A stretch of 64,000 nt of DNA. Source: Serratia marcescens. GTDB taxonomy: Bacteria; Pseudomonadota; Gammaproteobacteria; Enterobacterales; Enterobacteriaceae. The stretch spans positions 4,588,001-4,652,000 of the forward strand of contig NZ_JARVZZ010000001.1 in assembly GCF_029846115.1 (NCBI RefSeq), given 5' to 3'. Position 1 is the first letter of the stretch; each line of letters begins with the position of its first letter. Made by a program: the position numbers and the translations under genes. The notes under the pieces were generated by a model, which was not told the DNA's origin, ran no database searches, and worked only from the letters and a program-made list of their open reading frames with translations. Shown piece after piece: positions 1-7,690 of this stretch.

Positions 1-719
1 TTGGACAGCTTTTTGCCGTCGTCGCCGAGGATCATCGACACGTGCGCGTATTCCGGCACCGGCGCGCCCAGCGCTTTGAGAATGTTGATCTGGCGCGGGG
101 TGTTGTTGATGTGGTCTTCGCCGCGGATCACATGGGTGATTTCCATGTCCCAGTCATCGACGACGACGCAGAAGTTATAGGTTGGCGAACCGTCGGTGCG
201 GCGGATGATCAGATCGTCCAGCTCCTGGTTGCTGAATTCGATCGGGCCGCGAATTTTGTCGTCGAAGATCACCGAGCCTTCCTGCGGGTTGCGGAAGCGC
301 ACCACGTGCGGCTCGTCGTCGGTGTGGCTGCACTGGCTGTCGCGGCAGTGGCCGTCGTAACGCGGCTTCTCGCCGTTTTCCATCTGCTTCTCGCGCAGCG
401 CTTCCAGACGTTCCTTGGAGCAATAGCATTTATAGGCCGTGCCCTGCTCCAGCATCTCGTCGATGACCGCGTTGTAACGATCGAAACGCTTGGTCTGGAA
501 ATACGGGCCTTCATCCCAATCCAGGTTCAACCAGTTCATGCCATCCATAATTGCGTCGATCGCGTCCTGGGTAGAGCGTTCCAAATCGGTATCTTCGATA
601 CGCAGAACGAACTCACCGCCCGCATGGCGGCTGAACAACCAAGAGTAAAGTGCGGTACGCGCGCCGCCGACGTGAAGATAGCCGGTCGGGCTCGGTGCAA
701 AACGGGTTTTGATTTTCAT
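1..719 (-). CDS. gltX: Glutamyl-tRNA synthetase, N-terminal part (cut by window edge)
   Basis: Class I aminoacyl-tRNA synthetase charging tRNA-Glu in the cytoplasm. The ATG is at 719 and the protein begins [20 protein letters not shown], which holds the HIGH-type ATP-binding signature of GluRS. The frame stays open to base 1, where it reaches DDGKKLS, the beginning of the KMSKS-type loop, so roughly the first 239 residues are present and the anticodon-binding half is missing. A Cys/His cluster near residues 98-127 (CYC...CRDSQCSH) matches the zinc region of E. coli GltX. The divergent tRNA-Val/tRNA-Lys cluster next to it is the same arrangement as gltX-valUXY-lysV in E. coli. Confidence 0.98.
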   Translation of the reverse strand, partial: MKIKTRFAPSPTGYLHVGGARTALYSWLFSRHAGGEFVLRIEDTDLERSTQDAIDAIMDGMNWLNLDWDEGPYFQTKRFDRYNAVIDEMLEQGTAYKCYCSKERLEALREKQMENGEKPRYDGHCRDSQCSHTDDEPHVVRFRNPQEGSVIFDDKIRGPIEFSNQELDDLIIRRTDGSPTYNFCVVVDDWDMEITHVIRGEDHINNTPRQINILKALGAPVPEYAHVSMILGDDGKKLS

Positions 720-1013
720 TGGGTTCACTGCCTTATTACGCAACGCGTGTCGGCGGTTGCCGACGATTGCTCGGAATTGAAAAAAGAGTGGGCGACATTG
801 TATCACCACGCGCTAATTCCTCAACGCCGACACGATATTGCGCCGGTCGATTTCGCCCGTTTTGCGGCGAGTTTCGCATAGCGTTGCGCAAAGAATCGGC
901 GCCGTTGCCGATAATTATCGCGCCCTGCCTAAATTTGCGGCGAACGATTGAAATCATTTTAAAAACCGTTGACTCACTTTCAACTATCCCTATAATGCGA
1001 CTCCAACAAGACG

Positions 1014-1089
1014 GGGCGATTAGCTCAGTTGGTAGAGCATCTCCTTTACACGGAGGGGGTCGGCGGTTCGAGCCCGTCATCGCCCACCA
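1014..1089 (+). tRNA. tRNA-Val (anticodon UAC), copy 1
   Basis: A 76-base cloverleaf with encoded 3' CCA. Acceptor arm GGGCGAT pairs with ATCGCCC; the D arm is GCTC/GAGC; the anticodon loop is TTTACAC, giving UAC; the T arm contains GGTTCGAG. It differs from the next two copies in one acceptor base pair (C-G instead of T-A). First gene of a four-tRNA cluster downstream of the divergent gltX, equivalent to valU in E. coli. Confidence 0.98.
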
Positions 1090-1118
1090 TCTTGTTGAGA
1101 AAAAATGAGAACGAATGA

Positions 1119-1194
1119 GGGTGATTAGCTCAGTTGGTAGAGCATCTCCTTTACACGGAGGGGGTCGGCGGTTCGAGCCCGTCATCACCCACCA
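1119..1194 (+). tRNA. tRNA-Val (anticodon UAC), copy 2
   Basis: 76 bases, GGGTGAT acceptor strand closing with ATCACCC, CCA encoded, anticodon UAC. The body is identical to copy 3 and differs from copy 1 only in the acceptor stem. It lies 29 bases after copy 1, so the genes are most likely processed from one transcript. Confidence 0.98.
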
Positions 1195-1232
1195 TCATTC
1201 TCTCGTTTAGCAGTACCTGGAAGTCCTGAAGT

Positions 1233-1308
1233 GGGTGATTAGCTCAGTTGGTAGAGCATCTCCTTTACACGGAGGGGGTCGGCGGTTCGAGCCCGTCATC
1301 ACCCACCA
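1233..1308 (+). tRNA. tRNA-Val (anticodon UAC), copy 3
   Basis: 76 bases, identical to copy 2, with encoded CCA. Only seven bases separate it from the tRNA-Lys gene, as expected for a polycistronic tRNA precursor. Confidence 0.98.
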
Positions 1309-1315
1309 CTTCTGC

Positions 1316-1391
1316 GGGTCGTTAGCTCAGTTGGTAGAGCAGTTGACTTTTAATCAATTGGTCGCAGGTTCGAATCCTGCACGACCCACCA
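1316..1391 (+). tRNA. tRNA-Lys (anticodon UUU)
   Basis: 76-base cloverleaf: acceptor GGGTCGT/ACGACCC, anticodon loop CTTTTAA giving UUU, T arm GCAGGTTCGAATCCTGC, encoded CCA. Last gene of the valine/lysine cluster (position of lysV in E. coli). Its last 19 bases and the terminator that follows are repeated 198 bases downstream. Confidence 0.98.
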
Positions 1392-1396
1392 ATTCA

Positions 1397-1424
1397 GAAA
1401 AAAGCGCCTTTTGGCGCTTTTTTC
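1397..1424 (+). terminator. Rho-independent terminator of the tRNA operon
   Basis: Stem AAAAGCGCC / GGCGCTTTT with a short T-rich loop and a run of T, starting six bases after the CCA of tRNA-Lys. A near-identical copy ends the downstream element at 1595-1622. Confidence 0.9.
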
Positions 1425-1476
1425 GTTTCTGCGCCATCCGATTCTGACTTCATCTCTCGCCGGCATAGTTTACCGA

Positions 1477-1625
1477 GTCGTGCAGGATGAAGAACCGGAG
1501 AGGTTCGAGCATCGCGCAGCGATACGACAACGCGCAGCGTTGCCCGCAGGGTGAGGCCACTGGCCGAATCAATCCTGCACGACCCACCCATTCAGAAAAA
1601 AGCGCCTTTGGGCGCTTTTTTCGTT
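1477..1625 (+). ncRNA. Candidate structured RNA derived from the tRNA-Lys 3' end
   Basis: Bases 1477-1488 (GTCGTGCAGGAT) are the exact reverse complement of 1572-1583 (ATCCTGCACGAC), giving a 12-bp closing stem. Inside are four local hairpins in series: GAACC/GGTTC (1492-1506), ATCGC/GCGAT with a GCA loop (1511-1523), CAACGC/GCGTTG with a GCA loop (1528-1542) and GGCC/GGCC with an ACT loop (1555-1565). The element continues into a second copy of the tRNA-Lys 3' terminus and its terminator. Placement after a tRNA gene recalls the rtT repeats of the E. coli tyrT operon, which also carry a tRNA 3' end. That it is transcribed and stable is inference. Confidence 0.5.
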
Positions 1626-1628
1626 TCT
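1571..1628 (+). repeat. Direct repeat of tRNA-Lys 3' end plus terminator (copy 2 of 1373-1430)
   Basis: 58 bases match 1373-1430 with two differences: the final A of CCA is C, and one loop base of the terminator is G instead of T. The copy therefore carries a broken CCA (CCC) and cannot mature as a normal tRNA end. The terminator hairpin itself is intact. Confidence 0.9.
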
Positions 1629-1684
1629 GCCGCACTCACTTTCCCTTTCGCCTTATTCTCACTTTATTCGCCACGCGCTGAGAT

Positions 1685-1703
1685 ACGAATGGTTATCATT
1701 TTG
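1685..1703 (+). promoter_or_regulatory. Putative Fur box upstream of fepB
   Basis: On the complementary strand the 19-mer matches the consensus GATAATGATAATCATTATC at 13 positions, including the core AATGATAA. It lies about 95 bases before the fepB start. Operator function is inferred from position and match. Confidence 0.55.
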
Positions 1704-1796
1704 GCGGCTTGAATGGTAAATTAGCGGGCATCCACCACGCAGCCAATCCGCCGCCGGATTGATACGCCTTAGTTCAAGGAAAGAAAGAGCCCGCTC

Positions 1797-2804
1797 ATGA
1801 CCCTATCCTTACGCCAGCTGTTCATTGCATTTATCGCCACTTCAAGCCTGCTGCTCAGCGGCTGCGGCCCGGACGACAAGAACGACGGGCAGAAACCGTC
1901 CCCCCCCGCTGCCGACAGCAGTTGGCCGCGCACCATCGACAGCGCCAAAGGGAAGTTCACGCTGGAAAAACCGCCGCAGCGCATCGTGTCCACCAGCGTC
2001 ACCATCACCGGCACGCTGCTGGCGATCGACGCCCCGGTGGTCGCCAGCGCCGCTACCAGCCCAAATCCCCTGGTGGCCGATAAACAAGGCTTCTTTACCC
2101 AGTGGAGCGAGGTGGCCAAACAGCGCCACGTCGAACGGCTGTACCAGGTGGAGCCCAATGCCGAAGCCGTCGCCGCCGCCGCGCCCGACTTGATCGTCGT
2201 CGCCGCCACCGGCGGGGATTCGGCGCTGAAACTGTATGACCAGCTGTCCGCCATTGCGCCGACGCTGGTGCTCGATTATGGCGACAAGAGCTGGCAGCAG
2301 CTGGCCAGCGAGCTCGGCGAGATCACCGGCCATGAAGCCGGCGCCAAACAGGCGGAGGATCGTTTCGAACAGCGCGTGGAGCAAGTGAAGCAGGCGATCA
2401 CGCTGCCGCCGCAGCCGACCACCCCGCTGGTGTATGCCGACAACGGCCGCGAGGCCATGCTGTGGACGCCGGGGTCCGCCCAGGGCAAGCTGCTGACCCA
2501 GCTCGGCTTCCAACTGGCTACCCCGCCGGAAAGCGCCAAAGGCAACGCCAGCATGGGTAAACGCCATGACATCATCCAGATCTCCGGCGAAAAAATGGCC
2601 GAAGGCCTGAACGGCAAAACGCTGATCCTGTTCGCCACCAATGAGCGCAAAGTGCAAGAGGTGCTGGCCAACCCGTTCCTCAAACATCTGGAACCGGTGG
2701 AACAGCGGCACGTCTACGCCGTCGGCAACGACACCTTCCGTCTCGATTACTACAGCGCCACCAACATGCTGAACCAAATCGAACGGCTGTTCAAAAAGCC
2801 CTGA
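1797..2804 (+). CDS. fepB: Ferric enterobactin-type ABC transporter, substrate-binding protein FepB
   Basis: Binds ferric catecholate siderophore and delivers it to the FepDG permease. 335 residues, very close to E. coli FepB along its length (for example RIVSTSVTITGTLLAIDAPV, ATGGDSALKLYDQLS, LWTPGSAQGKLLTQLGF and FRLDYYSATNMLNQ). The N-terminus differs: residues 1-22 are hydrophobic and end LLLSGC, a lipobox, followed by a 20-residue Pro/Ser/Asp-rich linker, whereas E. coli FepB has an ordinary cleaved signal. It is thus predicted to be a lipoprotein with Gly at +2. A hairpin follows the gene and fepD has its own start region, so fepB may be a separate transcription unit. Confidence 0.95.
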   Translation: MTLSLRQLFIAFIATSSLLLSGCGPDDKNDGQKPSPPAADSSWPRTIDSAKGKFTLEKPPQRIVSTSVTITGTLLAIDAPVVASAATSPNPLVADKQGFFTQWSEVAKQRHVERLYQVEPNAEAVAAAAPDLIVVAATGGDSALKLYDQLSAIAPTLVLDYGDKSWQQLASELGEITGHEAGAKQAEDRFEQRVEQVKQAITLPPQPTTPLVYADNGREAMLWTPGSAQGKLLTQLGFQLATPPESAKGNASMGKRHDIIQISGEKMAEGLNGKTLILFATNERKVQEVLANPFLKHLEPVEQRHVYAVGNDTFRLDYYSATNMLNQIERLFKKP

Positions 2805-2811
2805 ACCACGC

Positions 2812-2841
2812 CGTCGGCAGGTCAGCCGCCTGCCGACGTTT
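2812..2841 (+). terminator. Hairpin after fepB, possible terminator
   Basis: A perfect 10-bp stem CGTCGGCAGG / CCTGCCGACG with a 7-base loop, followed by only TTTG. The weak T tract makes it a partial terminator or an mRNA 3' stabiliser between fepB and fepDGC. Confidence 0.6.
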
Positions 2842-2982
2842 GCCATAAACAGGGCAATCGTTCACATTCAATCAATTGAAATATCAATAGTTATTAACAT
2901 CGTCAACGCACCTGCGCCACCAACCGGCGGGTGCATGCGGGCGTAAACTCGTGCTACTATTAGCGCCCGCATGAACGCAAAT

Positions 2983-3001
2983 AACAATGAGAATAAAAAT
3001 C
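2983..3001 (+). promoter_or_regulatory. Possible Fur box upstream of fepD
   Basis: A 19-mer with core AATGAGAATA matches the Fur consensus at 13 of 19 positions and lies just before the Shine-Dalgarno sequence of fepD. Its position within the first codons of the longer possible fepD frame favours the shorter GTG start. Confidence 0.4.
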
Positions 3002-3018
3002 ATACAGGAGTTACCGGT

Positions 3019-4074
3019 GTGAACGTACCCACTCCGACTGAGCGGACGCTTTCGTCCGCACCGCACGCAGCTTACGCCAGTGGCTTCAAACGCATCGCCG
3101 GGTTCGGTATCGGCTTGGCGCTGTTGCTGCTGTGCATCATTGCCAGCCTGATGCTGGGTTCCAAAGCCATCCCCTTCCATACCGTCTGGCTCAGCCTGCA
3201 GGGCGCCGCGAGCGGTTCCGACAGCACCATCATTCTCAACGCCCGGGTGCCCCGTACGCTGGCAGGCATTTTGGCCGGCATGGCGCTCGGCGCCGCCGGC
3301 GCGCTGATTCAGGCGTTGACGCGTAATCCGCTGGCCGATCCCGGCGTGCTCGGCATCAACGCCGGCGCCAGCTTCGCCGTGGTCATCGGCATCATGTTTT
3401 TCGGCGCGGCCACCACTGAAAGCTATATGGCCTATGCCTTCGTCGGCGCTGCCCTCACCACCCTGCTGGTCTACCTGATCGGCACGCTGGCGGGCGGGCG
3501 CATCAACCCGGTGCGGCTGACGCTGGCCGGCGTGGCGATCGGCGCGGTGCTGATCGGCATCACCACCGGGCTGTCGCTGATCGATCCGCAAACCTTCGAC
3601 CAACTGCGCTTCTGGCAGGCCGGCACGCTGGATATCCGCACGCTGTCCACGCTGCCGGTTACCGCCCCCGCCATTTTGCTCGGCTGCCTGCTGACGCTGC
3701 TCATCGCCCGGCCGCTGAATACCATCGGTATGGGAGAAGATCTGGCTATCGCGCTCGGCGCGCGCGTGGTGCTGACTCAGGTCATCGCGGTGATCGCCAT
3801 CACGCTGCTGTGCGGCGCGGCAACCGCCACCGTCGGTCCAATCAGTTTCATCGGCCTGATGGTGCCGCATATCGCCCGCTGGTGGGTCGGCCCCGATCAG
3901 CGCTGGATCCTGCCCTACTCCATGCTGCTGGCGCCGATTTTACTGTTGTGCGCCGACGTGGTCGGCCGTCTGCTGGCGGCCGGTGAACTGCGGGTTTCCA
4001 TCGTGGCGGCCTTCATCGGCGCGCCGGTGCTGATCTGGCTGGTGCGCCGCAAGAAAACGCTGGGGGGTCTGTGA
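3019..4074 (+). CDS. fepD: Ferric enterobactin ABC transporter permease FepD
   Basis: Inner-membrane subunit of the FepBDGC importer, FecCD family, with multiple hydrophobic segments. It shares with E. coli FepD the blocks ARVPRTLAGILAGMALGAAG, TRNPLADPGVLGINAGASF and GPISFIGLMVPHIARW; the last contains the conserved Gly that contacts the ATPase. I chose GTG at 3019 (VNVPTPTERT) because CAGGAG sits eight bases upstream; an ATG at 2971 in the same frame would add 16 Asn-rich residues and has no clear ribosome site. Its TGA overlaps the fepG ATG by one base, indicating translational coupling. Confidence 0.93.
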   Translation: MNVPTPTERTLSSAPHAAYASGFKRIAGFGIGLALLLLCIIASLMLGSKAIPFHTVWLSLQGAASGSDSTIILNARVPRTLAGILAGMALGAAGALIQALTRNPLADPGVLGINAGASFAVVIGIMFFGAATTESYMAYAFVGAALTTLLVYLIGTLAGGRINPVRLTLAGVAIGAVLIGITTGLSLIDPQTFDQLRFWQAGTLDIRTLSTLPVTAPAILLGCLLTLLIARPLNTIGMGEDLAIALGARVVLTQVIAVIAITLLCGAATATVGPISFIGLMVPHIARWWVGPDQRWILPYSMLLAPILLLCADVVGRLLAAGELRVSIVAAFIGAPVLIWLVRRKKTLGGL

Positions 4075-5111
4075 TGAGTCTGCCGCACACGCTGCATATC
4101 GGCCGCCCGGACGGCGTCATCAACTGGCGCGTGCCGCTGCGCCTGCTGTTGGTCAATCTTTCGTTGCTGGCGTTGTGCCTGGCGATGGCCGTTGCCGCGC
4201 TGTGCTACGGCACGCTGCAGCTTTCGCTGGAACAGGTCTTTGCCGCGCTTAGCGGCGAGGCGCCGAAAAACCTGGTCACCGTGGTCACCCAATGGCGCCT
4301 GCCGCGTATCGCCATGGCGCTGTTGTTAGGTGCCGCGCTCGGCATGAGCGGCGCCATCTTCCAGTCGATTATCCGCAACCCGCTCGGCAGCCCAGACGTG
4401 ATTGGCTTTAACATGGGGGCTTATACCGGCGCGCTGATCGCCATCACCCTGTTCAACGGCGGCTATTACTACATCGCCGGCGGTGCGCTGGCCGGCGGCA
4501 TTCTCGCCGCGCTGGCCATCTATCTGCTGGCCTGGCGGCAAGGCATCGCCGGCTTCCGGCTGATCATCGTCGGCATCGCCATCAGCGCGGTGCTGGTCTC
4601 CACCAATACCTGGCTGATCATCACCGCCTCGCTCGAGCGCGCCATGGACGCCGCCATGTGGCAGGCCGGTTCGCTCAACGGCATGACCTGGCAGAAAGCC
4701 CAGCCCGCCACGGCGTTCATCGTGCTGGCGGCCGCGGCCGCGCTGCTGATGGGCAAACGGCTGCAGCTGTTGGAAATGGGCGATGATACGGCGCGCGCAC
4801 TGGGCGTGAACGCCGAAGGCAGCCGGCTGTGGCTGATGCTGTTCGGCGTCACCCTCACCGCCGCCGTCACCGCCACCGCCGGGCCGATTTCCTTTATCGC
4901 GCTGGCGGCACCGCAGATCGCCCGCCGCCTGGCCGGACAATCCTCGGTCACCCTGACGTCCTCGGCGCTGATGGGCGCGACGCTGCTGCTCGGCGCCGAC
5001 GTGGTGTCCCAACATCTTTTTGCGCCGATCCAACTGCCGGTCGGGGTCGTGACCGTCTGCATCGGCGGCCTGTACCTGATTTGGCTGCTCATCCGTGAGG
5101 CCCGCAGATAA
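4074..5111 (+). CDS. fepG: Ferric enterobactin ABC transporter permease FepG
   Basis: Second FecCD-family permease subunit pairing with FepD. Hydrophobic throughout, with RLPRIAMALLLGAALGMSGA, IRNPLGSPDVIGFNMGAYTG and TATAGPISFIALAAPQIARR, typical of FepG. Start ATG 4074 overlaps the fepD stop; an in-frame GTG at 4071 is equally close but ATG is preferred. The gene ends TAATG, again overlapping the next start by one base. Confidence 0.95.
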   Translation: MSLPHTLHIGRPDGVINWRVPLRLLLVNLSLLALCLAMAVAALCYGTLQLSLEQVFAALSGEAPKNLVTVVTQWRLPRIAMALLLGAALGMSGAIFQSIIRNPLGSPDVIGFNMGAYTGALIAITLFNGGYYYIAGGALAGGILAALAIYLLAWRQGIAGFRLIIVGIAISAVLVSTNTWLIITASLERAMDAAMWQAGSLNGMTWQKAQPATAFIVLAAAAALLMGKRLQLLEMGDDTARALGVNAEGSRLWLMLFGVTLTAAVTATAGPISFIALAAPQIARRLAGQSSVTLTSSALMGATLLLGADVVSQHLFAPIQLPVGVVTVCIGGLYLIWLLIREARR

Positions 5112-5935
5112 TGAAAAGTGATAACGCCATGAGCCACCGCCTGCACGCCTCGCACCTGAAGCTGGGCTACGACAATAAAATCATCGCTGACGATCTGAGC
5201 GTGGCGATCCCCGACGGCGCCTTCACGGTGATCGTCGGGCCGAACGCCTGCGGCAAATCGACGCTGCTGCGCGCCCTGTGCCGCCTGCTGAAGCCCAGCG
5301 CCGGCGAGGTGATGCTGGACGGCAAGAATATCAGCAACTTCGCCACCAAGGCGCTGGCGCGCGAGCTTGGCCTGCTGCCGCAAACCTCGATCGCACCGGA
5401 CAGCATTACCGTGGCAGACCTGGTGTCGCGCGGCCGCTATCCGCACCAAAGCCTGCTGAAACAGTGGACGCAGGCCGACAAACAGGCGGTGGAAGCCGCC
5501 ATGGCGGCCACCAACGTCAGCCAGTTGGCGGATCGCAGCGTCGACGAGCTGTCCGGCGGGCAGCGCCAGCGCGTCTGGGTGGCGATGGCGTTGGCGCAGC
5601 AAACGCCGCTGCTGCTGCTGGATGAACCGACCACCTATCTGGACATCGCGCACCAAATCGAGCTGCTGGATCTGTTCCGCCAGCTCAACCGCGAGCACGG
5701 CCAAACCCTCATCGCGGTGCTGCACGATCTCAACCACGCCTGCCGCTATGCCGATCACATCATCGCCATGCGCGACGGCAAGATCGTGGCGGAGGGGAAC
5801 CCGGCGGAAATCATCACCGCCGAGCTGGTGGAACGGGTGTTCGGCATGCCGTGTATGATCATCGACGATCCGCTGTCCCACACGCCGCTGGTGATCCCGC
5901 GCGGCCGCTACCACTGCGACGCGCCGCAGGCATGA
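5111..5935 (+). CDS. fepC: Ferric enterobactin ABC transporter ATP-binding protein FepC
   Basis: Cytoplasmic ATPase of the FepBDGC importer. Walker A is GPNACGKST (about residue 43), the signature is LSGGQRQRVW, Walker B is LLLLDEPTTYLD, and the H-loop is LHDLNHACRYAD. The C-terminal CMIIDDPLSHTPLVIPRGR is characteristic of FepC. A second in-frame ATG at 5129 (MSHRLHASHL) is also possible; the first is used because it overlaps the fepG stop. Confidence 0.95.
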   Translation: MKSDNAMSHRLHASHLKLGYDNKIIADDLSVAIPDGAFTVIVGPNACGKSTLLRALCRLLKPSAGEVMLDGKNISNFATKALARELGLLPQTSIAPDSITVADLVSRGRYPHQSLLKQWTQADKQAVEAAMAATNVSQLADRSVDELSGGQRQRVWVAMALAQQTPLLLLDEPTTYLDIAHQIELLDLFRQLNREHGQTLIAVLHDLNHACRYADHIIAMRDGKIVAEGNPAEIITAELVERVFGMPCMIIDDPLSHTPLVIPRGRYHCDAPQA

Positions 5936-5936
5936 A

Positions 5937-5964
5937 AAAGGCCGGGGTAACCCGGCCTTTTCGT
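5937..5964. terminator. Bidirectional terminator between fepC and the dppA-like gene
   Basis: AAAAAGGCCGGG-gtaa-CCCGGCCTTTT: ten-base-pair GC stem flanked by A and T runs, placed between two convergent stop codons, so it can end both transcripts. Confidence 0.9.
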
Positions 5965-7550
5965 TACTTCTCCAGCGACACCTGCTTGAAGATGTGTTTG
6001 CCGAACGGGTCTATTTCGTAGCCTTTCACTTCCTTGCGCACCGGTTCGAAAATGGTCGAGTGCGCGATCATCAGCGCCGGCATCTGATCGTGCATCATCA
6101 CCTGCGCCTGCTGGTACATCGCCACCCGCTTGGCGTGATCGTTCTCCTCGCGCGCCTGCAGGATCAGCTGGTCGAACGGTTTGTAGCACCATTTCGCCGA
6201 GTTGGAGCCGCCGAGCGAAGCGCAGGTGAACAGCGGGCCGAAGAAGTTGTCCGGATCGCCGTTGGCGGTGGTCCAGCCCATCAGCGCGGTCTGGTGCTCG
6301 CCGTTTTTAATCCGCTGCAAATATTCGCCCCACTCGAAGGTGACGATTTTGGCACGCACGCCGATTTTAGCCCAGTCGGCCTGGATCATCTCCGCCATGC
6401 GTTTGGCGTTGGGGTTGTAAGGCCGCTGCACCGGCATCGCCCACAGATCGATGTCAAACCCCTGCCCCAGCCCGGCCTCCTGCAACAGCTGCTTCGCCCG
6501 CTCCGGCGAATACGGGTAGTCTTCAAGCTGCGCGTTGCTGCCCCACTGGGTCGGCGGCAGCAGATTCTTGGCCGGCTGGCCGGCGCCGTGGAACACCGCC
6601 TCGATGATCGCCGGCTTGTTGACCGCCAGCGCCAACGCCTGGCGTACCTTGACGTTATCCAACGGTTTTTTCTGGGTATTGAACGCCAGGAAGCCGATAT
6701 TCAAGCCGGATTTTTCCATCACCTGAAGGTTGCCGTCCTGCCGCATGCGCGCCAGATCCGCCGGGTTGGGGAACGGCATCACCTGGCACTCGTTCTTTTG
6801 CAGCTTGGCGTAACGCACCGTCGCATCCGGCGTGATCGAAAACACCAGCCGGTCGATCTTCGGTTTGCCTTCCCAGTAACGATCGAACGCCTTGTAGAGG
6901 ATTTTCGCGTCCTTCTGGTACTGCACCAGTTGGAACGGCCCGGTGCCGATCGGATCGTTGTCCACCCGCTGCGGCGTGCCGGCCTTCAGCATCGCCTCGG
7001 CATATTCCGCCGATAATAGGGTGGCGAAGTACATGCCCAGATCGGCGACGAACGGCGCCTCGGCGCGGGAGAGCTCAAAGCGCACGGTGTAATCGTCCAC
7101 CTTGACGATCCGGTCGATCAGCGTGCCGAACTCCATCGACTCGAAGTTGGTGTAGGCGCCGTTGGAGACCTTGTGATACGGGTTGTTGGCGTCCTTCTGC
7201 CGCATAAACGAGAAGATGACGTCATCGGCGTTGAAATCGCGGGTGGGCGTGAAATATTTATTGCTCTGGAATGCCACGCCCTTGCGCAGGTGGAAGGTAT
7301 AGCGCTTGCCGTCTTCACTCACCTCCCAGCTTTCCGCCAGGCTGGGTTGCAGCTCGACGGTGCCGGGTTTGAAGTCCACCAGCCGGTTGTAGATCGCCGC
7401 CGAACTGGCGTCCACCGTGGTGCCGGAGGTGAACAGCTGCGGGTTGAAGCCTTCCGGCGAGCCTTCGGAACAGTAGACCAGCGTCTTGGCACGCGCGCCG
7501 CCGGCAATCGCCAACGCCAGCAGCCCGATCGTTATTGCTTTTCTTTTCAT
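5964..7550 (-). CDS. DppA-like periplasmic dipeptide/heme-type substrate-binding protein
   Basis: 528 residues, SBP family 5. Signal peptide MKRKAITIGLLALAIAGG with cleavage after ARA; the mature start KTLVYCSEGSPEGFNPQLF is almost the same as E. coli DppA, and similarity continues (YNRLVDFKPGT, FSITPDATVRYAKLQKNECQ, DLWAMPVQRPYNPNAKRMAE). Start ATG 7550 was chosen because it begins the signal peptide; a longer frame to 7655 adds unlikely sequence. DppA-family proteins bind dipeptides and in E. coli also heme. There is no dppBCDF next to it, so this looks like an orphan paralogue that would have to work with a permease encoded elsewhere. Confidence 0.9.
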   Translation of the reverse strand: MKRKAITIGLLALAIAGGARAKTLVYCSEGSPEGFNPQLFTSGTTVDASSAAIYNRLVDFKPGTVELQPSLAESWEVSEDGKRYTFHLRKGVAFQSNKYFTPTRDFNADDVIFSFMRQKDANNPYHKVSNGAYTNFESMEFGTLIDRIVKVDDYTVRFELSRAEAPFVADLGMYFATLLSAEYAEAMLKAGTPQRVDNDPIGTGPFQLVQYQKDAKILYKAFDRYWEGKPKIDRLVFSITPDATVRYAKLQKNECQVMPFPNPADLARMRQDGNLQVMEKSGLNIGFLAFNTQKKPLDNVKVRQALALAVNKPAIIEAVFHGAGQPAKNLLPPTQWGSNAQLEDYPYSPERAKQLLQEAGLGQGFDIDLWAMPVQRPYNPNAKRMAEMIQADWAKIGVRAKIVTFEWGEYLQRIKNGEHQTALMGWTTANGDPDNFFGPLFTCASLGGSNSAKWCYKPFDQLILQAREENDHAKRVAMYQQAQVMMHDQMPALMIAHSTIFEPVRKEVKGYEIDPFGKHIFKQVSLEK

Positions 7551-7690
7551 TGCGCTATCCCCAGTGGTGAAAAAACAGCCCAACGGATAGCAATAAATCA
7601 TGCAGTTAGCGATGTAAAGGACAAAATCCGCGCATAAAAACGGGCAGGCGCGCAAGCGGCCTGCCCCGGTGAAATCGCGCGATGATGAAA

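Noticed and set aside
42..881. Long plus-strand reading frame over the gltX region
   Set aside because: It is the complement of gltX, which carries HIGH and KMSKS-type motifs on the minus strand; the plus frame shows no family features.
719..1447. Short reading frames across the tRNA genes
   Set aside because: Repeated peptide stretches such as SSVGRASPLHGGGRRFEPVI arise from translating the tRNA-Val copies and are not proteins.
1373..1628. att sites of an integrated element at tRNA-Lys
   Set aside because: The two copies are only 198 bases apart with no integrase between them, and I found no third copy at the far end of the variable segment near 14923.
2971..3018. ATG 2971 as the fepD start
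   Set aside because: No ribosome site, covers the probable Fur box, and adds Asn-rich sequence absent from the family; GTG 3019 has CAGGAG at good spacing.
5994..7016. 340-codon plus-strand frame
   Set aside because: Antisense to the DppA-like gene; His/Arg/Val-rich composition typical of a complementary frame in GC-rich DNA.
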